NCBI RefSeq assembly: GCF_050281185.1
Contig: NZ_JBNNWS010000003.1
Location: forward strand, 258,916-322,915
Direction: 5' to 3'
From: Heyndrickxia sp050281185
GTDB taxonomy: Bacteria; Bacillota; Bacilli; Bacillales; Bacillaceae_C
DNA length: 64,000 nucleotides
Within the stretch, counting starts at the first letter, position 1. Each line of letters opens with the position of its first letter. Of the stretch, positions 52,962 to 61,357 are shown one piece after another. The position numbers and the translations under genes were made by a program. Under the pieces are notes generated by a model, which saw only the letters and a list, made by a program, of their open reading frames with translations, was not told the DNA's origin and searched no databases.

Positions 52962-52997
52962 AAGGCACAACTAGTGGATTCTAGCTAGTTGTGCCTT
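52962..52997 (+). terminator. Hairpin terminator of the lichenan-type PTS operon
   Basis: AAGGCACAACTAG and CTAGTTGTGCCTT form a perfect 13-bp stem. There is no T tract on the plus strand; on the minus strand the stem is followed by T's, so direction is uncertain. Confidence 0.6.
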
Positions 52998-53121
52998 AGT
53001 GCTATCTACGAGATAAATCTACCTGCGCAAAATTTTTGATTGCCATATAGGCGCCAGTTTAAAAAGAACGGGTTTCGCTATGTATTAAGCAATTTTCCAT
53101 TTAATGCTTCAATATAAAAAT

Positions 53122-53142
53122 AGGGACAAGGTCCCCGTGTTC
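53122..53142. repeat. Degraded REP-like palindrome
   Basis: GGGACAAGGTCCCCGTGTTCC has shortened arms. The remainder of 53000-53270 has no gene. Confidence 0.5.
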
Positions 53143-53275
53143 CACCATATCCTCTCCCAATCATCTTAATAGGCTTTTCAATTCCAATTCAAGTATACTA
53201 ACAATTACCTATATTTTGTTAAGTCCACTTTCCTATTATTTTCTATACAATGATTGGACTCAATTATGATAGTAA

Positions 53276-53289
53276 AGAAAACGCTTACG
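53276..53289 (+). promoter_or_regulatory. cre-like site upstream of the MtlR-like regulator
   Basis: AGAAAACGCTTACG keeps the whole central part of the CcpA consensus (AAAACGCTTAC). It lies just downstream of a possible -10 (TATGAT, 53265-53270), so CcpA would block the operon when glucose is present. Confidence 0.55.
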
Positions 53290-53319
53290 AATTATGATAT
53301 TACTGAGGAGGATAAATAA

Positions 53320-55362
53320 ATGTTTGATCATCGTTCTATACAATTATTGAATCATATGATTTTGTATAGTCGTATAACAATTCCAGAATTAATTAGAAAG
53401 CTTAAATTATCACCTCGTCAATTTTTTTATGATCTTGAAAAATTAAATGATGGATTAGAAGAGTTACATCTCCTGCCGATTGAAATTGATAACAATCATT
53501 TTCAGATTGATGATGCATTGGCAGAAAGGTGGAAAAACGGAGATCTTCCTATTAAAAAGAACCAATTGGTTTTTCAAGAGACAGAGAGAATGTATTTACT
53601 GTATCTTTATACCTTTATACGGAGTGAACCGGTATCCAACTTACATTATCAATCATTGCTTCAAGTAAGTCGGAATACCGCTTTAGCAGACGTGAAAAAA
53701 GCACGAGAGTTTTGTGCAGAACTAGAAATTGAACTAAGCTACAACCGTACGAATGGCTACCACCTTAATGGGACAGAAGAGAATAAACGTAGAATTGCTT
53801 CTCTTTGTCTAAGCTCTATTTTACAAATACCAATGGGTCGATTTGGAATTCAACATATTATGAAATCGTGGCAAAAAGAATTAGAGCAGGAAACGATTCG
53901 GGAAGAAATGGAGAAATTAGCCGAGCAGTTTGCTATTCAGTTTGTGAAGGATCGGGTGGAAGAGTTAAGCTTTTTGCTTGCTTTTATTAAGCTTAGACAT
54001 CGGCGACAAACCATTCAATATTCTCCTGAGATGCAGAAGCTTATAATGAAACAACCTTTATACGAAATGGGGAAACAACTAGCCCAAGTTATATTTGGGG
54101 AAGCTCATCAAGGTGAAAGTATGTATTTAACGATACAGCTTTTATCAGCCGTACAGGGAACAGCGAAAAATAGTCATGATCCTCTACTAATGAAGATGGC
54201 CTATAATATCATTGAACGTTTCGAAAGAACTACGTTAATCACGATTGATGATAAAGCGACACTAAGAGATAGCTTATATGCACATCTTGTACCAGCGTAT
54301 TTCCGAATACTTTTTGCCATACCGCTCGCCAACCCACTCATTGATCGGATTAAAGAGGAACATAGCGAATTATTTTCCGTTGTCCGAAAAGCTCTGAAAC
54401 CACTAGAAAAGGCGACTGATCAAATGATTTCAGATGAAGAGGTCGGCTATTTCACCCTTCATTTTGGTGGACAATTTGCAAAACGCCAAACGGAATCGAA
54501 AGTGTATCGTGCCTTGATCGTCTGTCCGAATGGGATTAGTTCATCGCTAATGATGCGTTCGCAATTAAGAGATATTTTCCCTGAAATACAGTTTTCGTAT
54601 CCGGAGTCTCTTGAAAATGCAAAGAAAATCAATCCTGATTCCTATGACATGATTTTTTCAACTGTATATTTACCATCTCTTAAACCGGTGTACTTAACCC
54701 AACCATTACTAAGTGCAGTAGAAAAAAACTATCTCATCCAGGCGGTTGCAACTGATTTCGGGTCACTAGACCATCGAAACGTATCAGTGGAGGAATTAAT
54801 GGAAGTCATCCGCCGTTATGCCGACATTAAAGATGAACAAAAATTATACGAAGCTATATCTGATCAACTATTGACCAAAACATCAACTGAAAGGAGATAT
54901 GCTCCCATGCTATCAGAAATCCTCACAAAAGAGATGATCCAATTTACCGATCAACCTCTTGATTGGAAAGCCGCCATTCAAATGGCTGCGCAACCATTAC
55001 TAGAAACGAACAAAATTACCAATGGCTATATAGACGCCATGATTCATAAAGTAGTTGAAAATGGGGCTTATATTTATCTTGGTAAAGGAATCTCGATCCC
55101 CCATGCACGTCCAGAAGATGGAGTTAATGAGCTAGGTATGTCCTTCTTACGGACACAGACACCCGTCAATTTGCTTGAAGATTCAACGCGATCAACGGAC
55201 ATTTTTATTTGTCTTGCTGCCATCGATAGTCAAACTCATTTAAAGGCACTTTCACAATTAACAAAATTTTTATCCAATGAAGAATCCTTGCATGCTCTAA
55301 AGGGAGTCACTTCAGCAGATGAACTAATAGAATTAATTAAAAAAGGAGAAGAAGAAAAATGA
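53320..55362 (+). CDS. MtlR/BglG-type PRD regulator with EIIB and EIIA domains
   Basis: The 680-residue protein has two N-terminal HTH domains (about 1-175) and two PRDs (about 180-385). A BglG-type EIIB-like domain carries Cys402 (LIVCPNGISSS). A C-terminal fructose/mannitol-type EIIA domain has His595 (GKGISIPHARPEDG). MtlR-like regulators sense PTS phosphorylation through these. The ascorbate-type PTS that follows has EIIB and EIIC but no separate EIIA gene, so this domain may also serve as the EIIA. The stop overlaps the EIIB start by 4 nt, which ties regulator and transporter to one mRNA. Confidence 0.9.
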   Translation: MFDHRSIQLLNHMILYSRITIPELIRKLKLSPRQFFYDLEKLNDGLEELHLLPIEIDNNHFQIDDALAERWKNGDLPIKKNQLVFQETERMYLLYLYTFIRSEPVSNLHYQSLLQVSRNTALADVKKAREFCAELEIELSYNRTNGYHLNGTEENKRRIASLCLSSILQIPMGRFGIQHIMKSWQKELEQETIREEMEKLAEQFAIQFVKDRVEELSFLLAFIKLRHRRQTIQYSPEMQKLIMKQPLYEMGKQLAQVIFGEAHQGESMYLTIQLLSAVQGTAKNSHDPLLMKMAYNIIERFERTTLITIDDKATLRDSLYAHLVPAYFRILFAIPLANPLIDRIKEEHSELFSVVRKALKPLEKATDQMISDEEVGYFTLHFGGQFAKRQTESKVYRALIVCPNGISSSLMMRSQLRDIFPEIQFSYPESLENAKKINPDSYDMIFSTVYLPSLKPVYLTQPLLSAVEKNYLIQAVATDFGSLDHRNVSVEELMEVIRRYADIKDEQKLYEAISDQLLTKTSTERRYAPMLSEILTKEMIQFTDQPLDWKAAIQMAAQPLLETNKITNGYIDAMIHKVVENGAYIYLGKGISIPHARPEDGVNELGMSFLRTQTPVNLLEDSTRSTDIFICLAAIDSQTHLKALSQLTKFLSNEESLHALKGVTSADELIELIKKGEEEK

Positions 55363-55640
55363 AAATACTTACAGTTTGTGGATCAGGTTTAGGCACTAGC
55401 TTTATGGTAGAAATGAACATCAAACAAATCCTAGATGAATTAGGTGTAACAGGGGTTGAAGTAGAACATTCAGATTTAAGCTCTGCAACTCCTGGTGATG
55501 CCGATGTTTTCTTTTTAGCAAAGGACATTGCCGAAGGTGGATCTCATCTTGGTGATGTGATCGTCCTTGAAAGCATCATTGATATGGATGAGCTTCGTAC
55601 AAAAGTGGTTGAAGTGTTAAAACAGCATAATATCATGTAA
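55359..55640 (+). CDS. ulaB: PTS EIIB component, ascorbate (Sga/Ula) family
   Basis: The 93-residue protein starts MKILTVCGSGLGTSFMVEMN with the phosphocysteine Cys7, typical of UlaB/SgaB-type EIIB. It overlaps the regulator gene by 4 nt and precedes the EIIC gene by 15 bp. The substrate is probably not ascorbate, because no ascorbate-6-phosphate lactonase (UlaG) or UlaD/E/F gene is present in the window. Confidence 0.88.
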   Translation: MKILTVCGSGLGTSFMVEMNIKQILDELGVTGVEVEHSDLSSATPGDADVFFLAKDIAEGGSHLGDVIVLESIIDMDELRTKVVEVLKQHNIM

Positions 55641-55655
55641 CAGGGGTGAGGAAAA

Positions 55656-57026
55656 ATGAATAGTGCACTGAAAATATTAGTCGACATCTTAAGAGAACCT
55701 TCCATCCTCGTGGCGTTAATCGCCTTAGTGGGATTATTATCCCAACGTAAAAAATTACCTGATATCATTAAAGGTACCACGAAAACATTTGTTGGTTTCC
55801 TAGTGATTTCAGCCGGTGCCGGTATTTTGCAAAATGCTTTAGCACCTTTTGGAGATATGTTTCAACAGGCTTTTCATGTAAAAGGAGTCGTTCCAAATAA
55901 TGAAGCCATTGTAGCGATGGCCCTTACAAAATACGGATCCAGTACCGCACTTATCATGTTTTTTGGAATGATTGCCAATATTTTGATTGCTCGCTTTACC
56001 CGCTTTAAATATATTTTCTTAACAGGACATCACACACTTTATATGGCCTGTATGATTGCCGTAATTTTATCAGTAGCTGGATTTACATCTGGGCCCTTGA
56101 TTATTATGGGTGCCATTGTATTAGGAATTATAATGTCCTTATCACCAGCGATTTTACAGCCTTTTATGAGAAAATTGACTGGAAATGACAATGTGGCACT
56201 TGGACATTTTAGTGGTGTTGGCTATGCTGTGAGTGGCTTAGTAGGTAAAGCGGTTGCGGGAAAAAAACCTGTTTCCACAGAGAAAATTAATTTCCCAAAA
56301 GGATTAGGTTTCCTACGTGATAGTACCGTAAGTATCGCCCTAACAATGGCTGTAATCTATGTCATTGTAGCCCTTTTCGCGGGACCTTCTTATATTCAAG
56401 AAAATCTAAGTAATGGTCAGAACTATATTGTGTTCTCACTCATTCAAGCAGGTATGTTTGCTGCAGGTGTTTTCGTTATTCTTGCAGGTGTACGACTAGT
56501 ATTAGCAGAAATCGTACCAGCCTTTAAAGGGATTTCAACAAAAATGGTTCCAAATGCAAAACCAGCACTTGATGTTCCTATTATTTATCCATATGCACCA
56601 AATGCTGTGTTAATTGGATTTTTCTCAAGCTTTGTCGGCGGAATTGTGAGCATGTTAATTCTAACCTTTTCAGGTGGTGTTATCATCTTACCAGGAGTTG
56701 TTCCCCACTTCTTCACGGGCGCAGCAGCGGGTGTATTCGGTAATGCTACTGGTGGAATTCGAGGATCAATCATTGGTTCCTTCGTCAATGGGATCATCAT
56801 TAGTTTCCTTCCTGTTTTCTTAATGCCAGTGCTCGGAGATCTCGGTTTTGCCAATTCAACCTTCTCTGATGCCGATTTCGGAATCGCGGGTATTTTCCTT
56901 GGTTCTCTCGCAAATTATGGTGGAAAAGTTGCCATCATTATTGGAATCTTGGTAGTTCTTGCTCTGATGTTTATCTTTAGCGTCCGCAAAAAAACAAAAG
57001 ATAACAATACAAAAATTGAAGCATAA
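55656..57026 (+). CDS. ulaA: PTS EIIC component, ascorbate (UlaA/SgaT) family
   Basis: The 456-residue protein has about 11 helices and the UlaA pattern: KGTTKTFVGFLVISAGAGIL near residue 40, then HFSGVGYAVSGLVGKAV, then GVVPHFFTGAAAGVFGNATGG near residue 345. The family transports L-ascorbate in E. coli, but other substrates are likely in Firmicutes. Here it is coupled to a split transketolase, suggesting a sugar whose phosphate is a transketolase substrate. Confidence 0.88.
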   Translation: MNSALKILVDILREPSILVALIALVGLLSQRKKLPDIIKGTTKTFVGFLVISAGAGILQNALAPFGDMFQQAFHVKGVVPNNEAIVAMALTKYGSSTALIMFFGMIANILIARFTRFKYIFLTGHHTLYMACMIAVILSVAGFTSGPLIIMGAIVLGIIMSLSPAILQPFMRKLTGNDNVALGHFSGVGYAVSGLVGKAVAGKKPVSTEKINFPKGLGFLRDSTVSIALTMAVIYVIVALFAGPSYIQENLSNGQNYIVFSLIQAGMFAAGVFVILAGVRLVLAEIVPAFKGISTKMVPNAKPALDVPIIYPYAPNAVLIGFFSSFVGGIVSMLILTFSGGVIILPGVVPHFFTGAAAGVFGNATGGIRGSIIGSFVNGIIISFLPVFLMPVLGDLGFANSTFSDADFGIAGIFLGSLANYGGKVAIIIGILVVLALMFIFSVRKKTKDNNTKIEA

Positions 57027-57031
57027 ACGAA

Positions 57032-57076
57032 AGCTGACTCTCTTTCAAGACAGGATTCTTGAAAGGAAGCTTTATT
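57032..57076 (+). other. Hairpin between the EIIC and transketolase genes
   Basis: AAAGCT...CTTTCAAGA and TTCTTGAAAG...AGCTTT form a long stem with one internal bulge in the 74-bp gap. The T stretch after it is short, so it may be an mRNA processing or partial-termination site that tunes the ratio of PTS to enzyme. Confidence 0.55.
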
Positions 57077-57100
57077 CTAGTATTTTAAGGAGGATCCACA

Positions 57101-57952
57101 ATGGTCACAACGACTGATTCACTCACCGTCTTTGCAGATAAGATTCGTTACTTTACGTTAAAAGAACTAGGTCATTTAGGATTCGGTCACTATGGCGGAA
57201 GTCTTTCCATCGTTGAAACATTAGCCGTTCTTTATGGAAAGCATTTGAATAAACAAGTCGATGATCCAACAAATCCAAATCGAGACTATTTTATTCTTTC
57301 AAAAGGACACGGAGGGCCCGCGTTATACGCAACATTATTTTTAAAAGGCTTTTTCCCTGAAGAAGTCTTGTATTCATTAAATCAAAACGGAACGACCCTC
57401 CCTTCCCATCCCGATCGTAACTTAACACCTGGGGTCGAGATGACAACAGGCTCCTTAGGCCAAGGGATTTCTGTTGCAACAGGCATTGCTTTTAGTAATC
57501 AACTTGATGAACGAGATAATTACACCTACTGTATCGTTGGGGATGGAGAATTAAATGAAGGTCAATGTTGGGAAGCCTTTCAATTTGCAGGTCATCATCG
57601 TTTAAATAGATTAATAGTCTTCATTGATGACAATAAAAAGCAATTAGATGGACCGACTAAGGATATTATTGATCCACTTGACTTAGTTGAAAAAATGGCA
57701 GCATTCGGCTTTTCCGCAAGCCGGGTGGATGGAAGTTCAATTCGTACCATTGATGAAGCGATTCAACAAGCAAAACAAGTGACAGACAAACCTATAGCTA
57801 TTGTCCTTGATACAACGAAAGGTCAAGGTGTCCCATATCTTGAGCAAAAGGCTGACAATCATCACGTCCGACCAAATGATGAGGATAAGCAAGCATTAAA
57901 AGAAGCTATCGCTCTATTGGAACAACGCATAAAGGAAGGTGAAGAAGCATGA
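57101..57952 (+). CDS. Transketolase, N-terminal (ThDP-binding) subunit
   Basis: The 283-residue protein equals the N-terminal third of a transketolase: GHYGGSLSIVETLAVLYG, SKGHGGPALYA, LPSHPDRNLTPGVEMTTGSL, then the diphosphate-binding GDGELNEGQCWEA (about 146-158). Split transketolases of this kind are used in several sugar pathways, for example apulose 4-phosphate and sulfofructose cleavage, as well as in central metabolism. AGGAGG precedes its ATG, and its end overlaps the C-subunit start by 4 nt. Confidence 0.92.
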   Translation: MVTTTDSLTVFADKIRYFTLKELGHLGFGHYGGSLSIVETLAVLYGKHLNKQVDDPTNPNRDYFILSKGHGGPALYATLFLKGFFPEEVLYSLNQNGTTLPSHPDRNLTPGVEMTTGSLGQGISVATGIAFSNQLDERDNYTYCIVGDGELNEGQCWEAFQFAGHHRLNRLIVFIDDNKKQLDGPTKDIIDPLDLVEKMAAFGFSASRVDGSSIRTIDEAIQQAKQVTDKPIAIVLDTTKGQGVPYLEQKADNHHVRPNDEDKQALKEAIALLEQRIKEGEEA

Positions 57953-58899
57953 CCTACACACCACAACTCGACACAATCGAAATGCGTCAAGTATATGCAA
58001 ATACGTTAAAGGAATTAGCAGCAGCTGATGATCGTGTCATCGCTTTAGAAGCAGACTTAAGTAGTTCGATGTCAACAGGTCGCTTAAAAGATGAAATGCC
58101 GAAGCAATATGTCAATGTTGGAATCATGGAGGCCAATATGATGGGCGTTGCTGCTGGGCTAGCAGTAACTGGTAGAAAACCATTTGTTCACTCCTTCGGT
58201 CAATTCGTAACAAGACGAGCATTCGACCAAGTATTTGTTTCTTTAGCCTATGCAAAATTGCACGCGGTTCTTGTGGGGTCAGACGCTGGCGTTACCGCTG
58301 AACATAACGGTGGTACCCATATGACCTTCGAAGACATGGGACTTATGCGTGAGGTTCCAAACGCAAAGGTGTACGAAGCCAGCGATGCAACGCAACTTGC
58401 TTACCTCTTAAGAAAAGCTTATAGGGAAGGTGGAGTCAACTATATCCGTACCATCCGGAAGAATGCGGTAAAACTTTATGAAGAAGGCGAAACCTTTGAA
58501 AAAGCAAAAGTTTTAAAAGAAGGAAATGATATCACCATTGTTGCATCGGGTATCCTTGTCGCCGAGGCATTGAAAGCGGCCGATCAATTAGCTGAAAAAG
58601 GAATTGAGGCAACGGTAATCGACATGTTTTCCATCAAACCACTGGATGTAGAAACACTCGTCAACTCAGCCAAACAAACAGGTGCCGTCCTAACAGCTGA
58701 AAATCATAATGTGAATGGCGGACTAGGAAGTGCTGTAGCGGAAGCCTTAAGCGAAAACCATCCCGTTCCACTTTATCGCATTGGTGTAAGAGAAAAATTC
58801 GGTCAAGTGGGAAAAGTAGATTACTTAAAAGAATTTTATGGCTTAAAAGCTGAAAATATCGTTCAAGAAGCTGAGAAACTAGTATTGCGGAAAAAGTAA
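57949..58899 (+). CDS. Transketolase, C-terminal (pyrimidine-binding) subunit
   Basis: The 316-residue protein has the conserved catalytic Glu61 in NVGIMEANMMGVAAGLA, and FGQFVTRRAFDQVFVSLAYA. A C-terminal domain (about 180-310) contains the GIEATVIDMFSIKPLD motif. It pairs with the N subunit to form one active site, and 4-nt overlap supports equimolar synthesis. It is the last gene of the operon before a terminator. Confidence 0.92.
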   Translation: MTYTPQLDTIEMRQVYANTLKELAAADDRVIALEADLSSSMSTGRLKDEMPKQYVNVGIMEANMMGVAAGLAVTGRKPFVHSFGQFVTRRAFDQVFVSLAYAKLHAVLVGSDAGVTAEHNGGTHMTFEDMGLMREVPNAKVYEASDATQLAYLLRKAYREGGVNYIRTIRKNAVKLYEEGETFEKAKVLKEGNDITIVASGILVAEALKAADQLAEKGIEATVIDMFSIKPLDVETLVNSAKQTGAVLTAENHNVNGGLGSAVAEALSENHPVPLYRIGVREKFGQVGKVDYLKEFYGLKAENIVQEAEKLVLRKK

Positions 58900-58915
58900 C
58901 TGTGTTATGAATTAA

Positions 58916-58946
58916 GAGGAGGGGTCACTAAGGCTTCCCCTCTTTT
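58916..58946 (+). terminator. Terminator of the transketolase operon
   Basis: GAGGAGGGG and CCCCTCTTTTC pair over about 7 bp around an ACTAAGGC loop, with T's at the 3' side. Confidence 0.65.
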
Positions 58947-59011
58947 CTGTGGTTTTACTCACCAAAACTATTAAAAAAGTACTAAAAAACCAATCGAGTT
59001 CAAAGATGAAT

Positions 59012-59803
59012 TTAGATTTTAGCCCCTATTGGATTTCTCTTTTCAAACTTATAGATAGATTTAAAGCCACATTCTTTTGCCATTGAAATAGCTTCAGATA
59101 GATGAGATCCTACAAAATCTGCCGAGTGGGAGTCAGAACCTATGGTCAATATTTCCCCGCCTAAATCTTTGTAAAGTTGTATGATTTCTATAGAAGGAAG
59201 TGTTTCATTTAATTTCCCTCTAAGTCCAGATGTATTGATTTCTATCCCAATATTTCGATCAATTGCTTTTTTTAAGATAGCCTCTATTATATTCTTAAAT
59301 TGAGGAAAATCATAAATTCCAAGAGAATTGATCGAATAGCGTTTGAGTAAATCTAAATGCGCTATTACATCGATATCTGCACACTCTACCATCTGATATA
59401 TTTCCTCGAAGTAGCCATTATACGCGGTATGGATATCCTTATTTTCTAAGTATTTCCGCAGTTTTTCATTATTGATATTATGGACAGATCCTAAAATAAA
59501 GTCTAAACCAAGTGGATTTAAAATTTCATAGTAGGCATCCTTAAGCAAATGGGGTTCACAAATCTCAATTCCCATTTTAATGACTAGCTGTTGATTGAAT
59601 TTTTCCCGACAATAAGCGATATCTTGAATATATTTTTCAAAGTTCATATGACCATATGTGGGTGCTAAAGGGTTAAGAGAATAATGCTCAGTGAAGCAGA
59701 TTTCCCTTACATTTTTTTCAATCGCTTTTTCACAAATATCCTCCATAGAGGCAGTGGAATCAAATGAATGATTGGTATGATGATGATAGTCCATTAAATT
59801 CAT
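59012..59803 (-). CDS. PHP-domain histidinol-phosphatase-like protein
   Basis: The 263-residue protein starts MNLMDYHHHTNHSFDSTASM, with the first PHP metal ligands in DYHHHTNHS. It has FTEHYSLNP, MGIEICEPHLL, GSVHNIN, VIAHLDLLKRY and a final GSDSHSADFVGSH. These fit HisK/HisJ-type histidinol phosphatases. No his genes are near, so another phosphoester is possible. I start at ATG 59803; an upstream frame to 59866 adds a lysine-rich segment without a site. Confidence 0.85.
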   Translation of the reverse strand: MNLMDYHHHTNHSFDSTASMEDICEKAIEKNVREICFTEHYSLNPLAPTYGHMNFEKYIQDIAYCREKFNQQLVIKMGIEICEPHLLKDAYYEILNPLGLDFILGSVHNINNEKLRKYLENKDIHTAYNGYFEEIYQMVECADIDVIAHLDLLKRYSINSLGIYDFPQFKNIIEAILKKAIDRNIGIEINTSGLRGKLNETLPSIEIIQLYKDLGGEILTIGSDSHSADFVGSHLSEAISMAKECGFKSIYKFEKRNPIGAKI

Positions 59804-59908
59804 AATACAATACCCTTCTTTTCCTTTGTTAGTGGTTATTCTTTTCTTCAAAATTGCGCTTCCCAAATTTTATATTTGAATTTTCTTTATCTAGGGTATA
59901 CTATAAAA

Positions 59909-60069
59909 GTATAAACATAAAATAAACCAAGGAGCTGGTACTCCCTGGTTTGAAAACTTGTAACTACTTTTTGCTGGACGGTATGTTCAAGTTAATTGAT
60001 TATTAACGAGAAGAACCACCCTTTCGTTTTCGCCGATGCGGGTGGTTCTTCTTTGTCGCCTTTTTTTCG
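59909..60069 (+). ncRNA. Putative antisense antitoxin RNA
   Basis: A plus-strand promoter-like -10 (TATACT, 59897-59902) precedes a region that runs opposite to the 3' half of the small toxin-like gene. It would end at a strong hairpin (AAGAACCACCC at 60011-60021, GGGTGGTTCTT at 60040-60050) followed by a T-rich run to about 60068. It contains GGTATGTTC (59980-59988), complementary to the sequence at the toxin start codon. The -35 is weak. No expression evidence is available, so this is inference from architecture. Confidence 0.5.
59924..59951 (-). terminator. Terminator of the toxin-like mRNA
   Basis: On the minus strand AAACCAGGGAG and CTCCTTGGTTT pair, then TTTATTTTATGTTTA follows. It lies 41 bp beyond the stop of the small gene. 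Confidence 0.65.
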
Positions 60070-60162
60070 CCTGCCACTAACTATGCGCCCGGCAATAGCT
60101 GTAGCAAGCGCTGCAAAGAATACATTTACAGTATTCTCTATCAACGACTTGAGAGAATCCAT
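59992..60162 (-). CDS. Small membrane peptide, probable type I toxin (56 residues)
   Basis: The frame starts MDSLKSLIENTVNVFFAALA, continues as one hydrophobic helix (about 10-29), then a basic RRKKGDK patch and a tail ending KGWFFSLIIN. AAGGAGGTGA, a near-perfect anti-16S match, lies 8 nt before the ATG. Size, single helix and charged C-side match type I toxins of Firmicutes (Fst, TxpA, BsrG), though no named family is recognised. The leader can hide the ribosome binding site and an antisense RNA is predicted. A housekeeping small membrane protein is the alternative. Confidence 0.6.
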   Translation of the reverse strand: MDSLKSLIENTVNVFFAALATAIAGRIVSGRRKKGDKEEPPASAKTKGWFFSLIIN

Positions 60163-60163
60163 T

Positions 60164-60261
60164 GGTATGTCACCTCCTTACCATTAGAGGAAAGGAGAAC
60201 ATACCGCCTGCATCAAAGTAGTTACTAAAGATAGTATAGCATATACTTACGGTCGTGAAAA
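60164..60261 (-). promoter_or_regulatory. Promoter and SD-sequestering leader of the toxin-like gene
   Basis: On the minus strand TTTTCA (60256-60261), 17 bp, then an extended -10 TGCTATACT give a start near 60226. The leader holds GGTATGT (60199-60205) and ACATACC (60164-60170), which pair around the ribosome binding site; CTCC can also cover GGAG. The first 29 nt of the leader (60197-60225) recur inverted at 59960-59988, beyond the stop codon (11 of 11 bases at one end and 9 of 9 at the other), so the mRNA 5' and 3' ends can pair. Confidence 0.6.
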
Positions 60262-60262
60262 A

Positions 60263-60630
60263 ATACTTTACCCATACAAAATAGGATATATGTCAAACAT
60301 AATTTTAGTAGTTCCTCCCGTTACTATTCACATAAAACCTTCTACATAAAAAACCAGACACCCATCAATATTCGTGTCCCCATCTCATACTTGTATTTCA
60401 AATTCCATTTTTCGTTGCACTTGAAAAAATTTGTTCCAATCTATACTTCTGTTTTCCAGTCTAATTGACGATTAATTTTATTGCACCAAGACATGAAAAG
60501 ATGCAAGAAAACCGTCCCTTGCTTCAACAGAAAAGTCCTTACCATGTTTATCCTTATTCCTCTTGTGATAAACTACTCATTGAAAGATTCATCAAACTGA
60601 ATGGTAAAAAATAGAATTGAGGTCTTGTTC
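60263..60630. other. Gap of about 370 bases
   Basis: No frame with a ribosome binding site, repeat or terminator could be supported in this AT-rich stretch. Confidence 0.45.
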
Positions 60631-60933
60631 ATGAAGGTAAAAATCAATCGTAATGCAGCAAAAGTGATAGACAAGATGTTGAAAGATGAAGAATCGGAAG
60701 GAAAAATGATCCGAGTCATAATTACTGAAATGCACGGAAATCATGCTCATTATGCTTTACAATTCGATCATCCAACAGAGCATGATGAAATCGTGAAAAC
60801 GGATAAAGGGATTGATATTCTATTAGACAAGCGTGATGAGGAATATTTAGATGGCGTTTGGATTCAATTTTTCTTTGTGCCGGAAGAAGGTTTTGTGATA
60901 ACAAATCCGACAAAAGGACATCATGGGCATTAG
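60631..60933 (+). CDS. HesB/IscA-like protein lacking cysteines
   Basis: The 100-residue protein has the HesB fold pattern (NRNAAKVIDKMLKDE near the start, GKMIRVIITEMHGNHAHYAL, then TDKGIDILLD and WIQFFFVPEEGFVITNP). It lacks all three cysteines that bind iron in IscA/SufA, and in fact contains no cysteine. A histidine-rich end (KGHHGH) is present. It is therefore unlikely to be a classical Fe-S scaffold. I start at ATG 60631; the frame open to 60601 lacks a better site. A terminator follows at 61078. Confidence 0.65.
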   Translation: MKVKINRNAAKVIDKMLKDEESEGKMIRVIITEMHGNHAHYALQFDHPTEHDEIVKTDKGIDILLDKRDEEYLDGVWIQFFFVPEEGFVITNPTKGHHGH

Positions 60934-61077
60934 GATAAATCTGCAGAAATTAACTTTCTTTAAAAAAAGAATCAAGGTACTTACTTAAGTAGATCCGATA
61001 ATGTGGAAAAAACTCTAAAAAGCATATCAAATAACACTTTATTCAACAGTAAAATACGAATACAAATTAACAAATAA

Positions 61078-61117
61078 TTACGCTCAATTATCGCTTTGAG
61101 CGTTATTATTTTTATAT
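61078..61117 (+). terminator. Terminator downstream of the HesB-like gene
   Basis: TTACGCTCAA and TTGAGCGTTA pair around ATTATCGC-type loop bases and are followed by TTATTTTTAT. Confidence 0.7.
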
Positions 61118-61119
61118 CA

Positions 61120-61302
61120 AAAGCGGACATTGAATCCGTTATTTTTATTAAATGCCCCTAATTTAAGAGCTGAGTGGACACTGAGTACGCTATTTACGAA
61201 AAATCACAGGAAAATCACTGCTTTTTTATAAAATAGCGGAATCTTAGTCCGCAAACATAAGGAATTATCCGATTTTGTCACAGATAGCGGATCTAGTGTC
61301 CC
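61120..61302. repeat. Cluster of four units of a second palindromic repeat family
   Basis: Consensus GCGGACACTGAATCCGCTATTT. Units at about 61122-61145 and 61174-61195 run forward; units at about 61231-61252 and 61282-61301 run in reverse. Each has a GCGGA/TCCGC-like stem. The family differs from the GGGACA...TGTCCC repeat. Confidence 0.7.
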
Positions 61303-61357
61303 ACAGAGCACCTAAAAAAATTACTAACACTATACCTATTACAAGACTTATACAAGT

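Noticed and set aside
55359..57026. Annotation of the PTS as a true L-ascorbate system
   Set aside because: No lactonase, decarboxylase, epimerase or isomerase of the ula pathway; partner enzymes are transketolase halves.
59996..60187. Plus-strand frame opposite the toxin-like gene
   Set aside because: No ribosome binding site; the minus strand has a near-perfect one and a sensible membrane peptide.
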